This document shows positions 11,933 to 23,462 of a DNA stretch of 64,000 nucleotides, piece after piece. The notes under the pieces were generated by a model, which searched no databases, was not told the DNA's origin, and saw only the letters and a list, made by a program, of their open reading frames with translations. Both the position numbers and the translations under genes were made by a program. This stretch comes from Linum tenue (Eukaryota; Streptophyta; Magnoliopsida; Malpighiales; Linaceae). Positions within the stretch are counted from its first letter, which is position 1. Every line of letters starts with the position of its first letter. Where the stretch lies: the NCBI GenBank assembly GCA_946122785.1, contig CAMGYJ010000010.1, forward strand, positions 34,327,608 to 34,391,607, read 5' to 3'.

Positions 11933-14008
11933 ATGGCTGCTGTAAGTTTTCAATTCGCGCGAAAAAGTTTGCTCCTGTATCTTTTCTTTTTTTGGTAGCA
12001 ATGCTTCTCATGTCTTCCTTTTGAATCGCAGCCAGCTGGAGTCGACAACACGTTCAGGAAGAAGTTCGATCGAGAAGAGTACTTAGAACGAGCTCGCGAG
12101 CGGGAAAAGCAGGTATTATTTGTTCCCTAGAGCTTCCACTCTTTTCCCCGTCTTTCTGGGTGTCAATTTGTGCTCGCGACCTGATTTTGCTGCCTTGTTC
12201 TTGTTGTTTCAGGAGGATGAAGGGCGATCGAAGTCTAAATGTAAGTTGGGTTTTGCTTTGATTACTTGCTTAATTTGTGGTGATAAAAAGAATTCAGCCT
12301 TGTTTAATTGGTGAAACTGTGATGATTCTGTTGCAGCCAAAGGTCCTCCTGTGCAGAGGAAGCCCCTAAAGCACAGAGATTATCAAGTTGACCTCGAATC
12401 TCGACTGGGGAAGACTCAGGTTTGGTACTCTTTCTCCCACTCTGTAAATATTTTTTGCTGAATTGATTGGGATTTGGTTGGGCAAGCTGCACTATGCAAA
12501 GTGGGCAGCCAGTTCTTTCCTGTATAGGAAGCATTCTTGTAGCCTGTAGGTTTTGAGAACATAATAATCTCCGAGATAATTGGTTGAGAGCTTCAAGGTG
12601 TCTTTTGCTCGGAATCTCATGTAGCCTTACTGCTGGAAATGCATAACCGTTTGCGATCGCAACATGTTATGGTATCCTGGGTATGAGTAGCTTTGCCTTT
12701 AAGATGAGGCTCATTTAGTGGATTGTTCTGTAGTGATGCTTGAGATTTGGGGTTGCTGCTCATATTAATCTGAGATGTGTTATTTGGATAAGTTTGTTTG
12801 CAACTTTGATTTTCACTCATTTTTTATTCTTTGCGTTGTTCACCTTTTGTACTGGCAGGTTGTTACTCCAATCGCACCTCTAAGCCAGCAGGTATGTCCT
12901 TCACAATAGCGCTGTGTACATTTATGATTCTGCATGTGAATTGAAGTTGTGCATAGTTTTGGAATTGGGTGCAAACAAACTCTGTGCTGTTCGTTCCCAT
13001 TGTTAAAAGTCTCCTTTTTGGATGGGTATGAGTTGTGGATCCAATATAACCTACATATGGTTGGTTTCCTCGGAGTTAGCTTTTCTTGTTACTACTGTCT
13101 ATTGCTTGATATAAGGTTTGAAAATAATCGATTGTTCTATGTTGCCCGCTGAGTTAAAAACAAACAAAGAACCACAGATCTCTATCTTCTTCTCTATTGG
13201 CTAAGGTTGATAGATGCTCTGTTATATTCTTCGTCTCTCACTTGACAATTTGAATTCTGTATTCGGTTGCAGGCTGGATACTACTGTTCGGTTTGTGAGT
13301 GTGTAGTGAAGGATTCTGCTAACTATTTGGACCATATCAATGGAAAGAAACGTACGAATTCATCCATCACCCAAGAAACTGATATATTAAGTTCATGTTA
13401 AATTTGCTTGTTACTGTGCTTTGTTCTAATTGCATTAGCAATATCTTACATGTAGATCAAAGGGCTTTGGGCATGTCGATGCGGGTGGAAAGAGCTTCCC
13501 TTGAACAGGTACAATTGCTAATATGCTGTTGCCACTATTGTCCTTAGATTCTGAAATAATGCTGACTAGCGAAGTTCTACTTGTATTTCCAGGTCCAAGA
13601 ACGATTCGAAATGCTCAAGAAACGGAAGGATCCCAGCACCTTCTCCGAACAAGGTAAAGAAGAAGATATAAGTTCTTGTTTAGCTGCTTTTTACTATTTG
13701 TAGTTACACTAAGTTGTGGGAATTCAACTGTCGGTTTCCATTTAGATCTCGATGAACGACTCCTGAAACAGCAGCAAGAGGAGGAAGAACGGAAGAGACA
13801 GCGACGAGAGAGAAAGAAGGAGAAAAAGGTTGGTCAGAATGAAGTATAACGTTGACTAGAACATGTGATCGTACCTGTATACCTTGGCTATTGACACTGA
13901 CACTCGTCTATGTTGCAGAAAGAGAAGGTGGCAGAAGAGCCAGAAGATATCGATCCAGATGTCGCGGCTATGATGGGATTTGGTGGGTTTGGTACATCCA
14001 AGAAATAG
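11933..14008 (+). CDS. ZMAT2: ZMAT2/Snu23-type zinc finger protein, U4/U6.U5 tri-snRNP component
   Basis: Ten exons join in phase to 199 residues: 11933-11941, 12032-12112, 12213-12240, 12337-12419, 12859-12891, 13273-13351, 13456-13508, 13593-13653, 13746-13828 and 13919-14008. All introns are GT-AG. The N-terminus contains [21 protein letters not shown] matrin-type C2H2 finger begins [17 protein letters not shown] and ends GKKH (C-x2-C-x12-H-x5-H), followed by [13 protein letters not shown]. The basic coiled-coil tail ends [12 protein letters not shown]. Length and motif order agree with ZMAT2, the homologue of yeast Snu23, which acts in the nucleus in spliceosome activation. Exon 1 codes only three residues, and exons 3 and 5 are 28 and 33 nt. 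The gene looks intact. Confidence 0.95.
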
Positions 14009-14675
14009 ATGCAAAGTGCCTCTTGAAAGAATTAAGTCTGTTTGGGTAAAAATCTTCAGACGAATGCTGTTCATCAAAGATATATGTTAGTTCTGCAGAG
14101 TAGCATAGCTGAAGAGTTTTTTGTTGCCCACCCGATTGCCTTACCAGTGAAAAATTGTAAAACTTTCAATGGTTTCCAACGTTGTAAATCTTGATGATGC
14201 CATTTCACGACTGTTCGCCCCTCTTTACTTCCGTTTCCTTTGGTTGATGGGATAAAAACAGAACATAGAACAAGGGGTATACAACGATTTGGTTCGGACC
14301 AAACTGGAGTAGGTCGGTTTGAGTTATATCTTCTGGCGTTTCAGTTATGAAATTCTGATCCATGCATAGATTTGGTTCGATTCGGGCATAGACCGGTTTG
14401 AGTTCTGGACAAATTGAACAATTGCACTTCACATCCTATGCAGAATGTAAATATGTAATCATTATCGGAATACCATATTCGCATTTGGAACATTTTTTTG
14501 ATGGAAGAACCATTTTTAAAATTACGGTTATACCGGACTCCCGCCAGGGAAAAGGGGAAACCTTCGAGAGATCTTAATTCTTAATCTTATGACATAAACC
14601 TTTCTTTTTTGGTAAATTTTTGTTGCAAAATCTTAAAAGCTCTAAGGTGATGTTCTCTCACTATTGCCAAAGTCG
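14009..14675. other. Intergenic region between ZMAT2 and PPR genes
   Basis: It holds the ZMAT2 3' UTR and a stretch at 14280-14410 with GGTTCGGACCAAAC and GACCGGTTTGAG motifs that could be a decayed hAT-like terminal repeat. No gene is supported. Confidence 0.4.
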
Positions 14676-16133
14676 ATGAACCGTTCTTTTGAGAAGAAGG
14701 TATTGCGCCTTCTCCACGGCCACAAGACATGGAATTCCCTCCGCCAAATCCACGCTCATTTCGTCCGCCATGGTCTCGACCAGTGCAACCAAGTTCTATC
14801 TCATTTCGTCTCCGTTTGTGGGTCGCTCAACAAGATGCAGTACGCCGATCGTCTCTTTGACCAAACCCACAACCCCAATATCTTTCTCTTCAACGCCATG
14901 ATAAAAGGGTACTCTGTTTCTGGACCTTTCGAAGAGTCTCTGTTCTTGTTCTCGTGGATGAAAAGCTGTGCCATTTGGGCCGACGAGTACACTTTCGCGC
15001 CTTTGCTGAAAGCCTGTTCGAGTAATGGTGACCTCAAACTCGGCCAGTGCGTTCAGAAGGAGGTTTTTGCTCGTGGGTTCGACGGTTTTAGTTCTGTGAA
15101 GATTGGGGTCGTGGAGCTCTACACAATGTGTGGAGCAATGGAAGATGCACATAAGGTGTTCGACGAAATGACTGATAGGGAAGCGATCATATGGAATTTA
15201 ATGATTCGTGGGTATTGTAAGAGGGGGAACGTGGACAGAGGGATGTACTTGTTTAGGAACATGACTGAAAGGACAGTCGTTTCATGGAACATCATGATTT
15301 CGGGGTTGGCACAAAGTGGTCGAGATGGAGAGGCTCTAGCCCTTTTCCGAGAAATGCAGGATCAAGAGGGAGTCAAACCTGATGAGGCAAGCTTAGTTAC
15401 AGTCCTGCCGATATGTGCCCGTTTGGGAGCTCTTGACGTCGGCAAGTGGATTCATTCTTACGCTGAATACACGGGCATCTATCTTAACTCTATCCCTGTA
15501 GGCAATGCTCTAGTAGACTTCTACAGCAAATGTGGCAATCTGGATACGGCAATGAGGATATTCAACCAGATGCCTAAGAAGAATGTGGTTTCTTGGAATG
15601 CAATGATCTCTGGTCTGGCCTTGAATGGCAAAGGCGAACTTGGCTCAGATTTGTTTTATGAAATGACGAGCCAAGTATTTTGCCCCAACGACTCGACATT
15701 TGTTGGGGTTTTATCGTGCTGTGCTCATGCGGGTTTGGTGGAAAAGGGCAGAGCTTTCTTCTCGTCGATGGTAGCAGATTACCAAATTGAGCCGAAACTC
15801 GAGCACTATGGGTGCATGGTTGATCTACTAGGGCGTAGTGGGCGTGTAAGGGAAGCGTATGATATTATCAGAAGCATGGCACCCCACCAGAGGCCAACTG
15901 CTGCTCCACTGTGGGGTGCCTTGCTCGGGGCTTGTAGGAATCATGGTGAGATGAGGATTGCTGAGCTTGTGGTGAAGGAAATCATCGAGATTGAGCCGTG
16001 GAATTCTGGCAATTATGTGCTGTTGTCCAATATATATGCCGAGGAAGAGAGGTGGGATGAAGTTGAGAAGGTGAGGGAGATGATGAGGGAGAGAAGTGTT
16101 CGGAAATCATCTGGGTTAAGCGCCATTGGATGA
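14676..16133 (+). CDS. Pentatricopeptide repeat protein, PLS class with E domain
   Basis: An intronless gene encodes 485 residues from ATG 14676, the first ATG in frame. PPR motifs tile most of the protein. Typical pieces are NIFLFNAMIKGYSVSG, REAIIWNLMIRGYCKRG, RTVVSWNIMISGLAQSG and NVVSWNAMISGLALNG, in the alternating P-L-S arrangement. The C-terminal part is an E domain (PLWGALLGACRNHG, then YVLLSNIYAEEERWDEV) ending VRKSSGLSAIG. No DYW deaminase domain follows. PLS-E proteins bind organellar RNA and usually act in C-to-U editing, recruiting a separate deaminase. The closest protein I recall is Arabidopsis At1g09190 (similar length and N-terminus), but that link is from memory. The RNA target is unknown. 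Confidence 0.92.
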   Translation: MNRSFEKKVLRLLHGHKTWNSLRQIHAHFVRHGLDQCNQVLSHFVSVCGSLNKMQYADRLFDQTHNPNIFLFNAMIKGYSVSGPFEESLFLFSWMKSCAIWADEYTFAPLLKACSSNGDLKLGQCVQKEVFARGFDGFSSVKIGVVELYTMCGAMEDAHKVFDEMTDREAIIWNLMIRGYCKRGNVDRGMYLFRNMTERTVVSWNIMISGLAQSGRDGEALALFREMQDQEGVKPDEASLVTVLPICARLGALDVGKWIHSYAEYTGIYLNSIPVGNALVDFYSKCGNLDTAMRIFNQMPKKNVVSWNAMISGLALNGKGELGSDLFYEMTSQVFCPNDSTFVGVLSCCAHAGLVEKGRAFFSSMVADYQIEPKLEHYGCMVDLLGRSGRVREAYDIIRSMAPHQRPTAAPLWGALLGACRNHGEMRIAELVVKEIIEIEPWNSGNYVLLSNIYAEEERWDEVEKVREMMRERSVRKSSGLSAIG

Positions 16134-16549
16134 ATGAATGAATGAATGAGCAAACCATGCGGCATGAAATGGTACTACTGTTCTTGCTCTTCTTTTCTCA
16201 TATCACCTCCATTTGGTCCAGTCAGATTTCAGTTTCATCCATTATTAACATTATTTCTAGAAATTCCATGGATCGAAGTCGGCAACTTCTTCAACTTGAA
16301 AATGGGAATGGAGATAGAATTATACTCCTAACTGGTCCGATACAAAACTTTTATCCATATATTGATACGGTTCTATGTTGCCTAGTTTGGTCCAAATTGT
16401 TGCTTACCCCTAAAAGCACATTGGTATATCCGAAATGAACAGTCACCAGAAGCTTGGTAAGTATATAAAAGAGAACTCTTTATTCCATGAACTGATAAAG
16501 GTGAAGCTTTTTCCCTATACAACACAGAACATGATAAGAAATCCAAATG
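16134..16549. other. 3' flank of the PPR gene
   Basis: The stretch starts with a short ATGA tandem repeat around 16132-16148. A segment at 16330-16430 resembles the CCGATAC/GGTCC-rich repeat also seen near 14300. Nothing coding is supported. Confidence 0.35.
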
Positions 16550-16783
16550 TTAGATTAACCATCTTAAGAAGAACAAGAAGGTCTTGCTGCCCCAGCCTAC
16601 CTTAACCTTCTCTTCCTGCTTAACACCAGCAGCTTTCTCCTCGTGCTTAACTCTAGCAGCAGCCATGGAGACAGGAGCTTTGACAGTCTCTACAGCTTTC
16701 ACATTCTCCTTCTTTGGGGTCACAGTGGGGGTCTCCTTCTTAGAAGTTGCAGTAGTATATCCTCTTTTACAGCAGCAACTCAT
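16550..16783 (-). CDS. Small Cys/Lys-containing protein of unknown function
   Basis: This minus-strand ORF of 77 codons begins MSCCCKRGY and continues with a lysine-, threonine- and valine-rich segment (SKKETPTVTPKKENVKAVE), two related KxEEKAAG/KQEEKVK repeats, and a hydrophobic tail (TFLFFLRWLI). A promoter-like AATAAATAG lies about 120 bp upstream on the minus strand. The segment from promoter to start codon is duplicated at 17176-17310, which supports a transcribed origin. The CC start recalls plant metallothioneins, but the C-x-C pattern is absent and I do not assign that family. The function is unknown. The hydrophobic tail could be a membrane anchor or may lie past an unrecognised splice site. 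Confidence 0.45.
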   Translation of the reverse strand: MSCCCKRGYTTATSKKETPTVTPKKENVKAVETVKAPVSMAAARVKHEEKAAGVKQEEKVKVGWGSKTFLFFLRWLI

Positions 16784-17175
16784 CCTCTTTTCTGTTGGCG
16801 AAATCGTACATCCAAGCTGGGGAAAAGGAAAGTATAAGTTATAATGAACAGGAGTGAAATTGCTTGGTGGATTGAGATATATCGTAGATGGGGTGAGTAT
16901 TTACTATTTATTGAGGCAAATGTGCATTGGGCTTTCTTCATTTCATTAAATGGTTTGACTTATTTTCCGTGGGAGTTTAGAGTGAATGCGCCATGAACAT
17001 GATCCCAAATCCCAACGTCGTGTTTCCGTGGGTGCACTGTATTTGCTGCAGGTTACTAAACTTCTGAGTTCTGATTCTCGTTTCTCTCATCCAAGTTCTG
17101 AAATCTGAACCGGATCCCTCGGCACAGTGGTCGTGGTCAAGTAGCCATTCCACAACTTCTTCTAGAGCTACAACT

Positions 17176-17310
17176 CATCTTATTTCCTCTGTTGGTATGT
17201 ACATACATCTGTGAAAAAATGGAAGTATAAGTTTTGTGACGGAGAGTAGTGAAGTGGTTTGGTGGGTTTGAGAGAGATTTGCAGAGTATTTATAGATCAG
17301 GGTTTCTCTT
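17176..17310 (-). pseudogene. Duplicated promoter/leader of the small MSC gene, coding part lost
   Basis: On the minus strand this copy has a good TATA box (TATAAATA, 17287-17294 on plus). Its leader shares CACTTC/CAATTTCAC blocks, AACTTATACTTCC, ATGTACATACC and AACAGAGGAAATAAG with the leader of the ORF at 16550-16783. The start region reads ATGAGTTGTAGCTC and stops after 13 codons. The order and spacing match the functional-looking copy about 390 bp away, so this is a local duplication. It may still be a promoter without a long product. Confidence 0.55.
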
Positions 17311-18185
17311 CGTTTCGTCAAATGGGATTTGATTTATTTGTTTCTGGGTTTCTGAGATGGATTTGATCCCCATAGCTGCAATGTATTTTGCAGGTTTACT
17401 CAGTCGAAACGTGAAGTTGGGTTCTTCGCCTATCATTTGTCTCCCCAGCTTCTGGGGAAAATTGTCCAGTCTCTTAAGAAGTCAACCAAGTTCTCTGTAA
17501 TGCAATAGTGATTCTTAGCGATGGAATGTTGCTGTTGGTTCAAAGGCGTGAATCAGGATAATAAATTTGACTACCTTTTATCCATGGGCCACAACACAAA
17601 TTTATTTGGGTCAAATCGAAATTTGACTCCAATCTGTTCTTCATATTGAAGGTTTTCCACTCATTTCACGGTTCATCTTACAAAATAAAAACAAAGATAA
17701 TGGTGGACCAAATTAAAGTCAGACCATCTAATGTTAACTATCACTCAATCCAACTTACAATGCTAGGGGTCATCCCTATGTTGGTTTGTCCATGTAAAAT
17801 TTGGTCAAGGAAAGCTCTATGAACGATCAATTCCATCCTTGTAGATTCGAAAACTCCTACATACTTTGGCTAAGTCTAGAAAATATAATTGAAGTCTCCT
17901 TACATCTTTAAAATATAATTGGCTAGACCATAATCGATATAATTTATTTTAGAGATAAAATACTAATTTTCGTAATATTCTCACAATTTCTCCCTTATAC
18001 TATAATTCAACGTAGTGTGGGAATCAAAAGTTCTAAACCACCTATCTTTTTAGTTTCTCAGCTTTTGGCTGACTTCTGTACTATTTCTCCTATCTCAAGA
18101 AATAATACAAGCCTTCTATAAATCCATAGCGTTGGCCTTACCCTTACATGTTATGTCATGTTTCCGGCTTTCCCTCTCTCTTTGT
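17311..18185. other. Intergenic sequence, no gene seen
   Basis: AT-rich sequence without coding structure. Nothing specific was recognised. Confidence 0.45.
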
Positions 18186-19957
18186 CGACTCCTAGATAGG
18201 CATGTTGCCCGTTTTCGGTGGGGTGCTGAAGAGGGCCATCCCAAGGTTCGCTGGGTTTCCTGGTGTAATATGTGGAGGAGTAAACATGATGGGTGAATGG
18301 AATTTCGCCAGTTCGAGCATTTTAATCAAACTCTTTTGGCTAAGATTGGCTGGCGATCCTTAATGAGCCCCATTCCCTCCTTGCCCAGGTTTATAAAGGA
18401 AAGTATTTCCCACAAGGTTCATTCCTGAGTGCAACGGCTAGGTCACGCCCTTCCTGGGGGTGGCAGGGTATCCTCTATGGGTAACAGTTATTGGAGACGG
18501 GGTTAAGATGGCAGGTTGGCAATGGCCGTTCGGCCTCTCTTCTCCACTCGAACTGGATTCCTGGGTACCAGTCTTGCCAGATGGAGGTGATCCCTTGGTG
18601 GCGGAGGTTATTTGTAAAGGGGAAGGGCAGTGGGCTGATGATAAACTTAGTCTATGGTTTGACCCACCTACCTGCAGAGCCATTAAGGCTATTCCGCTCC
18701 CGCGGCGAAATGTGGCTGATAAGCTTATCTGGCATGGCACGGCAGATGGGGGGGTTTTCTCAGTAAAGTCAGCCTACCATTTGGCGGTTGATTTGGATAG
18801 AAGAAGGGGTGGGTGGCGATCATCGGCTAGTTGGATGGATAAGCCAAGTTGGATCAGGGTATGGGAAGCTAAGATCCCTCCAAAACTTAAGGTCTTTGTC
18901 TGGCAAAATTCTGAATCGGGCTCTGCCCACTACGGAGGCGCTTATTGAGAAGAAGGTTCCTGTGCTACCCCGGTGTCTAGTTTGCTGGGATAGTCCAGAG
19001 ACTATGGAACATCTGTTTCTGTATTGTCCGGTTGCGTGGGCTCTTTGGGACTATTCAGGGCTAGAATACTTGGGGGAGGGTTTGCCTAGGCACACCTTTC
19101 CTTTATTCCTCAAAGGTCTGCTGGCGCTGATCCATCAACCGTTGTTGGTTATGGCAGTTGTTGCCATCCTTTGGTGGATCTGGCGGTCTCGTAATTGGGT
19201 TGTCTTTGAAGGCAAACAGTTTGGGATCCTGACGCTCTTGCGGCAATTTCACCAGCAGTATGAGGAATTGGTGGGCTTGCCAACGGATCGGGTGCCCCGT
19301 GTGACCTGTCCGTCGGTTCAGCCAGAAATTCCGGTGGTTGAGACCCGGTTGGTGTGCATGTGGGATGGTGCCACTAGGAGTGGGTCGCATTCGGCTGGTG
19401 GGATGGTTATTTTAGATCCGGATCGGATGCTTCTTCTGGCAAAAGGGGTGCAGTTCCCTCAAATGTATGAGCCTGCAGTGGTGGAATTACTAGTGCTCCG
19501 GGAGGCTATTGTTTGGTGTTTGGAGTGTGGCTTGGCGGAGGTCTGGTTTGAGGGCGATGCAAAGGTGATTATTGATAAAATTATTCAAGCCGACACAAGG
19601 GATGACCGGTTGGGTGCTATTCTGGAAGAGATTTGTTATTTTTTCCGCGCCCAGCCTGGGTTTAGTGTGCGCTTTGTAGGTCGGGAGAACAATATGGTAG
19701 CTCATTCGGTAACTAGAAAAGCCCTTAAGTAGTAATACCACTAGCCGTGAACCTGGAGGTCTCAGGTTCAAATCCCTTAAGTAGTACCTAATAATAAAAA
19801 ATTAACCTATATCACCCTTATCTAAAAAAAAAAAAAACTAGAAAAGCCCTCTCTTTGTATCCGACCACGTGTCACTTCTTTGATTTCAGGGCCTGGCTGG
19901 TTTCGAGGATGTAACTATCTATTTTTTATCAATATATGATATCTTTTGACAAAAAAA
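18186..19957 (+). pseudogene. LINE remnant: RT C-terminus, zf-RVT and RNase H
   Basis: Translated pieces in order are FRWGAEEGHPKVRWVSW (end of a LINE reverse transcriptase), DKLIWHGTADGGVFSVKSAY with IPPKLKVFVW and CLVCWDSPETMEHLF (zf-RVT zinc-binding region), then CMWDGATRSGSHSAGG, EGDAKVIIDKI and VGRENNMVAHSVTRKAL (RNase H, RVT_3). A frameshift near 18905 separates two long frames (18460-18948 and 18788-19732). The 5' half is missing. A SINE inserted at 19726 introduces a stop. LINE sequence resumes at 19851 with SLYPTTCHFFDF, and the element ends in an A-rich tail near 19957. It is inactive. Confidence 0.9.
19726..19835 (+). mobile_element. SINE inserted in the LINE RNase H region
   Basis: A 110-bp insertion ends in an A14 tract and is flanked by the exact 15-bp repeat AACTAGAAAAGCCCT at 19711-19725 and 19836-19850. 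It contains a tRNA-type B box, GGTTCAAATCC, at about 19766-19776. Long target-site duplication, poly(A) tail and B box define a SINE. The A box is not clear, so it may be 5'-truncated. Confidence 0.85.
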
Positions 19958-21736
19958 AAGGCCTAAAAAAAAATCCCCAACAAGGCCAAATGAATGTCTA
20001 CCAATAATATGGAACATATCAAATAAATTGTACTAGATTTTAGCCCGCCTGTTGGTAGAATGTATTAAATAACAATAGCTATTATACTACACTTGATTTG
20101 AGCTAAAAGACATAAAAAGATATAACAATAGATATTACAAATTATACCATAAAAGAATTCAGTTCCTGGAAAAATTGAAAATGAACATAAATTAGAGTTT
20201 TCACCGTCCTCGCTAATTCATCGATAAAAGGAAAAAATTAACCCTATTCAAGGGAACCAACTCCTAATATATAACCAAATCACACATAAATAATTACAAC
20301 AAATTTCATTTTAGATTCCTTTGTTATTGCATCATCGTCACCCGCGTCATCATTTTCACCAATAATAACTTCATCATCGCCATCACCTACTACACTATCT
20401 AGCCCATCGATATATTTTTTTCTTCACAAAATTGTAATAATCCCCATCATCGACCCTGTTACCTTCACTGACTCACTGTTGACGGTCTCTTCCATCTTTT
20501 AAATAGCATCAGTATCTATATTACCGGCTCCACTACCTCCACCATCTTTTAATTAAGCTCTTTCTTCATTCGAAGCTTAAATTCAATGATAAAATGCTTG
20601 CTAAGTTTAAATAACATTTTCTAATCCCACACGACACATGCTATATTTTTTCATGTTGAAAATGAGTTTTTTACGAAATTAGTCCTTACTCTTTATATTA
20701 TAAATATTATCAATGAGCATGGACTTAAAGATAAAACAAAAAATTGTTAGACTAATGTGGTTATAGTTGATTTTATGGATTAATTGTTGTTATTAATGAT
20801 GATTAACTACTAAGCACAAAATTCGAGAGGTTGCTAACCACATCCAACTCACTATCCACAAATTTATGATTGTGATTTATTACTCACAATGCATGCGGTT
20901 TGCGAGTTTTATGACATTTCTCCTTCTCCAAGGTAGTTAGTTCTTAATGAGTTGTTAATCCTTGGCTATTTCTCTAGATTATAGATTCTATATCATGTAT
21001 TCTATATTTATATTTTCCGATGCCTCAATAGAATTTAGTCGTGTTTTATCAAAATTTTGTTGAAAAATTGTCAATCATTTAATCCAATATAAGACTAAAT
21101 ATCTCCCATTTATGGACTCAAGTAAAATTCTTAAGCAATTATGACTTGAATCAGAATCAGAAACCACATTAATTTAAGACTCAAATTATTCATTCTTATT
21201 GTTATACTATGTGTTAGAAAGAAGATGATTTAGGCTTCGGCTGGATTAGAATTTCGAAGTGGAAAAGATAATTAGAAATATACCACAACCCAATCCTAAA
21301 AACTACCCAATTCTCCCCACAAACAAAACTTGGAAGCCCAACCCAAATGCCTATGTAACTTTGAAAAGTCTGAACTCACGTAGCAGAGGTAATATATAAT
21401 TTATAAAAAGACTTATGTAGCCTTTCGTAAGATGTTGTAAGGCCTCCTAATTCAGTTTTAACCCACTCTTCCCACAGAATCTCTTTATATTAGTTGGTGA
21501 ATTCACTCTATTTTTTTGTTGAAACCTAATAAATTGTATTTACTCTAATATCTTCAAAACAATTTTTTTAGTGGGTTGACCGATTTCACTTGTGTTGCAA
21601 TGTGTTTAGTGTTGATTAGACTCTGTGGATTATCAATATGGGTAGATTCTAACTAAATATACGGTAGATAATACTATTTTTTGGATGACAGCTGTTCTTA
21701 GATAGTAGTTTGTATGCACTCGATTTTCAATTCTCA
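19958..21736. other. AT-rich region with a possible Helitron 3' end
   Basis: Around 20031-20060 the minus strand reads GGCGGGCTAAAATCTAGT, which resembles a plant Helitron 3' terminus (CTAG followed by T), though the hairpin is weak. At 20330-20560 the plus strand has CATCATC/ACCACCATC repeats, equivalent to an Asp-rich frame on the minus strand. No intact gene is seen. Confidence 0.35.
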
Positions 21737-22300
21737 AACTGATAATACATGCAAGGATTGGCTTTAGGAATCTAAGCCCTAAAACAATCCGTCTTCATAT
21801 TCCACCCGAAAATAATAAATTATACTAGGTTTCATCGATAGAAACATTTTTATACCATAATATATTTACATCCTTCATACTTTAAACAAACTGCTATAAC
21901 ATTTATAAAACCCATATTCATGTCGTTCATACCAACTTCACAACTATAGTACTGATGCATGTGTGAGTACAGTATTCCAGTACCACACGTACAACTGATC
22001 TAAAAAGTATAAAAATACGAAGCACATAAAGAACGAGTAGACATTCGACCAAACAAAAAACAACAACAAGACTTGATCATGCACAATCTTGAGATTATGA
22101 TTTATTGATTCTTTCTTGTTTTGCTTTCCTCCTCCTTCACCCCCGTTCTCATTCGTTGTTTTCCTAACACAATATATGTTGCCAAGTTGGTTAATCTATA
22201 GCTACCAGCCTACCACTACTACACCAAAGGTAAACGAAAGGCAAAAAAAAAAAAAAAGAACAAACAAAGAATACAAGGCAACATTAGGGCTTGATCACAA
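21737..22300 (+). repeat. Diverged copy of the C2H2 gene upstream region
   Basis: Positions about 21737-21895 match 28577-28738 over their whole length. Shared blocks include GATAATACATGCA/AATAATACATGCA, AAACAATCC, TCTTCATATTCCACCCG, TAGGTTTCAT, GATAGAAACA and ATACCATAATATATT. A further match, ATTAGGGCTTGA, is at 22283 and 28750. The second copy lies just upstream of the zinc finger gene at 29042. The copies are separated by about 6 kb of transposon debris. Confidence 0.7.
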
Positions 22301-22739
22301 TATCTATCTACTAGCTTGTTGGCCGACCCTGGAGAAAATTAACATACGATCCTTATTTTTATATTGACCTAAGAAACACGATGTAATAAATGAAAAAGAA
22401 TATTTCATTGACGACTCTAACTTAAAGATGGTGTGAAAAACTCATTCCCAATAGCTTTATGTCAAGTTTGGATAGAAAACAAAGCATGCCAATCTTAAAG
22501 GAATTCATATTGATGATTTAGAATCAAGGAAACTCAATGCACATGCATAAAATGAACAATAACGAGACTTCAAATATATATTTGTCATGAAGAAAGCACT
22601 GAACAGAGTCTCAACAAAGTTTTAGTAAAACAAAGTTCAAATATTTATGCTGCACAGATGGGTCATCCACAACATAGAACTTAAAATAAAGAAAATTAAT
22701 AGTAGTTTTAAGCTATTCAATCCATATTACTGATGCAAC
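22301..22739. other. AT-rich intergenic sequence
   Basis: Nothing coding or delimited was recognised in this stretch. Confidence 0.45.
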
Positions 22740-23412
22740 CTACTCCTCCTCACTTAACTTCCTCTTTAGAGGCATACAAACACCACCATCAAGGCTACCA
22801 TCTCCAGCTTGTACATGCCAAGCCTCAATTGTGGTATCCAGAATAGATTCTCCAGTAGATTGTTGTCCCACGACAGTGATGGGTGAAGGCGAAGACTTAT
22901 CTCCTTCCTTAGAGTGCTGAGACGAAAGTGTATGAATTGAGTTTGACTTGTAATGTGACATCTAGCCCTTGAACGTTATGGATAACAGATGGAACCCCAG
23001 TAGGCTGTTGAACGTTCGAAGCGTAAAGTTCTTTAGCTGTCTTGTCAAAAAAATTACCGGCTGCATGATCCAGCACAACAAAAAGTGCTTTAGCAGATGA
23101 GTCTATCACAAACAGCTCATACCGAAACCTGGAATGGGTAAGTAGATGATATTATAATCGTAAATATGTTATACTGTTTACTCAATAAATTTTTCTTAGT
23201 ATGACCAATAACATGAAGTAGTAAGGAATTCATAAAAAGGATACGACATACACAAACCTTTTCACTGATTGAATTGACCGTACGTTACACTTGTCAAAGT
23301 AGAAATGATACACTCCTGCACGCAATTTGGAGGAGCATTTCGCACAACCATCATAGCACCAGTTGTGCATGACTTCACAAACGTTGCCGCTAATAGTGAA
23401 CACCTTATTCTG
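22740..23412 (-). pseudogene. RPA1-like (replication protein A large subunit C-terminal domain) fragment
   Basis: Minus-strand exon 23258 to about 23410 encodes NWCYDGCAKCSSKLRAGVYH and YFDKCNVRSI, the zinc-ribbon OB fold (Rep_fac-A_C). A GT-AG intron joins it to an exon starting at 23128 (FRYELFVIDSSAKALFVVLD). The frame then shifts near 22925 into PLKRKLSEEE-stop at 22740. Only the C-terminal DNA-binding domain remains. Such RPA-like genes are typically carried by plant Helitrons, and a possible Helitron end lies near 20031. The frameshift and missing N-terminus indicate a pseudogene. Confidence 0.75.
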
Positions 23413-23462
23413 GGATGACAAACAGAACAACTAAAAATCAACCTGTTTGCTTTATAATAAGG

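Noticed and set aside
16550..16783. Metallothionein assignment for the MSCCC ORF
   Set aside because: Only the first four residues fit; the C-x-C clusters required for plant metallothioneins are absent.
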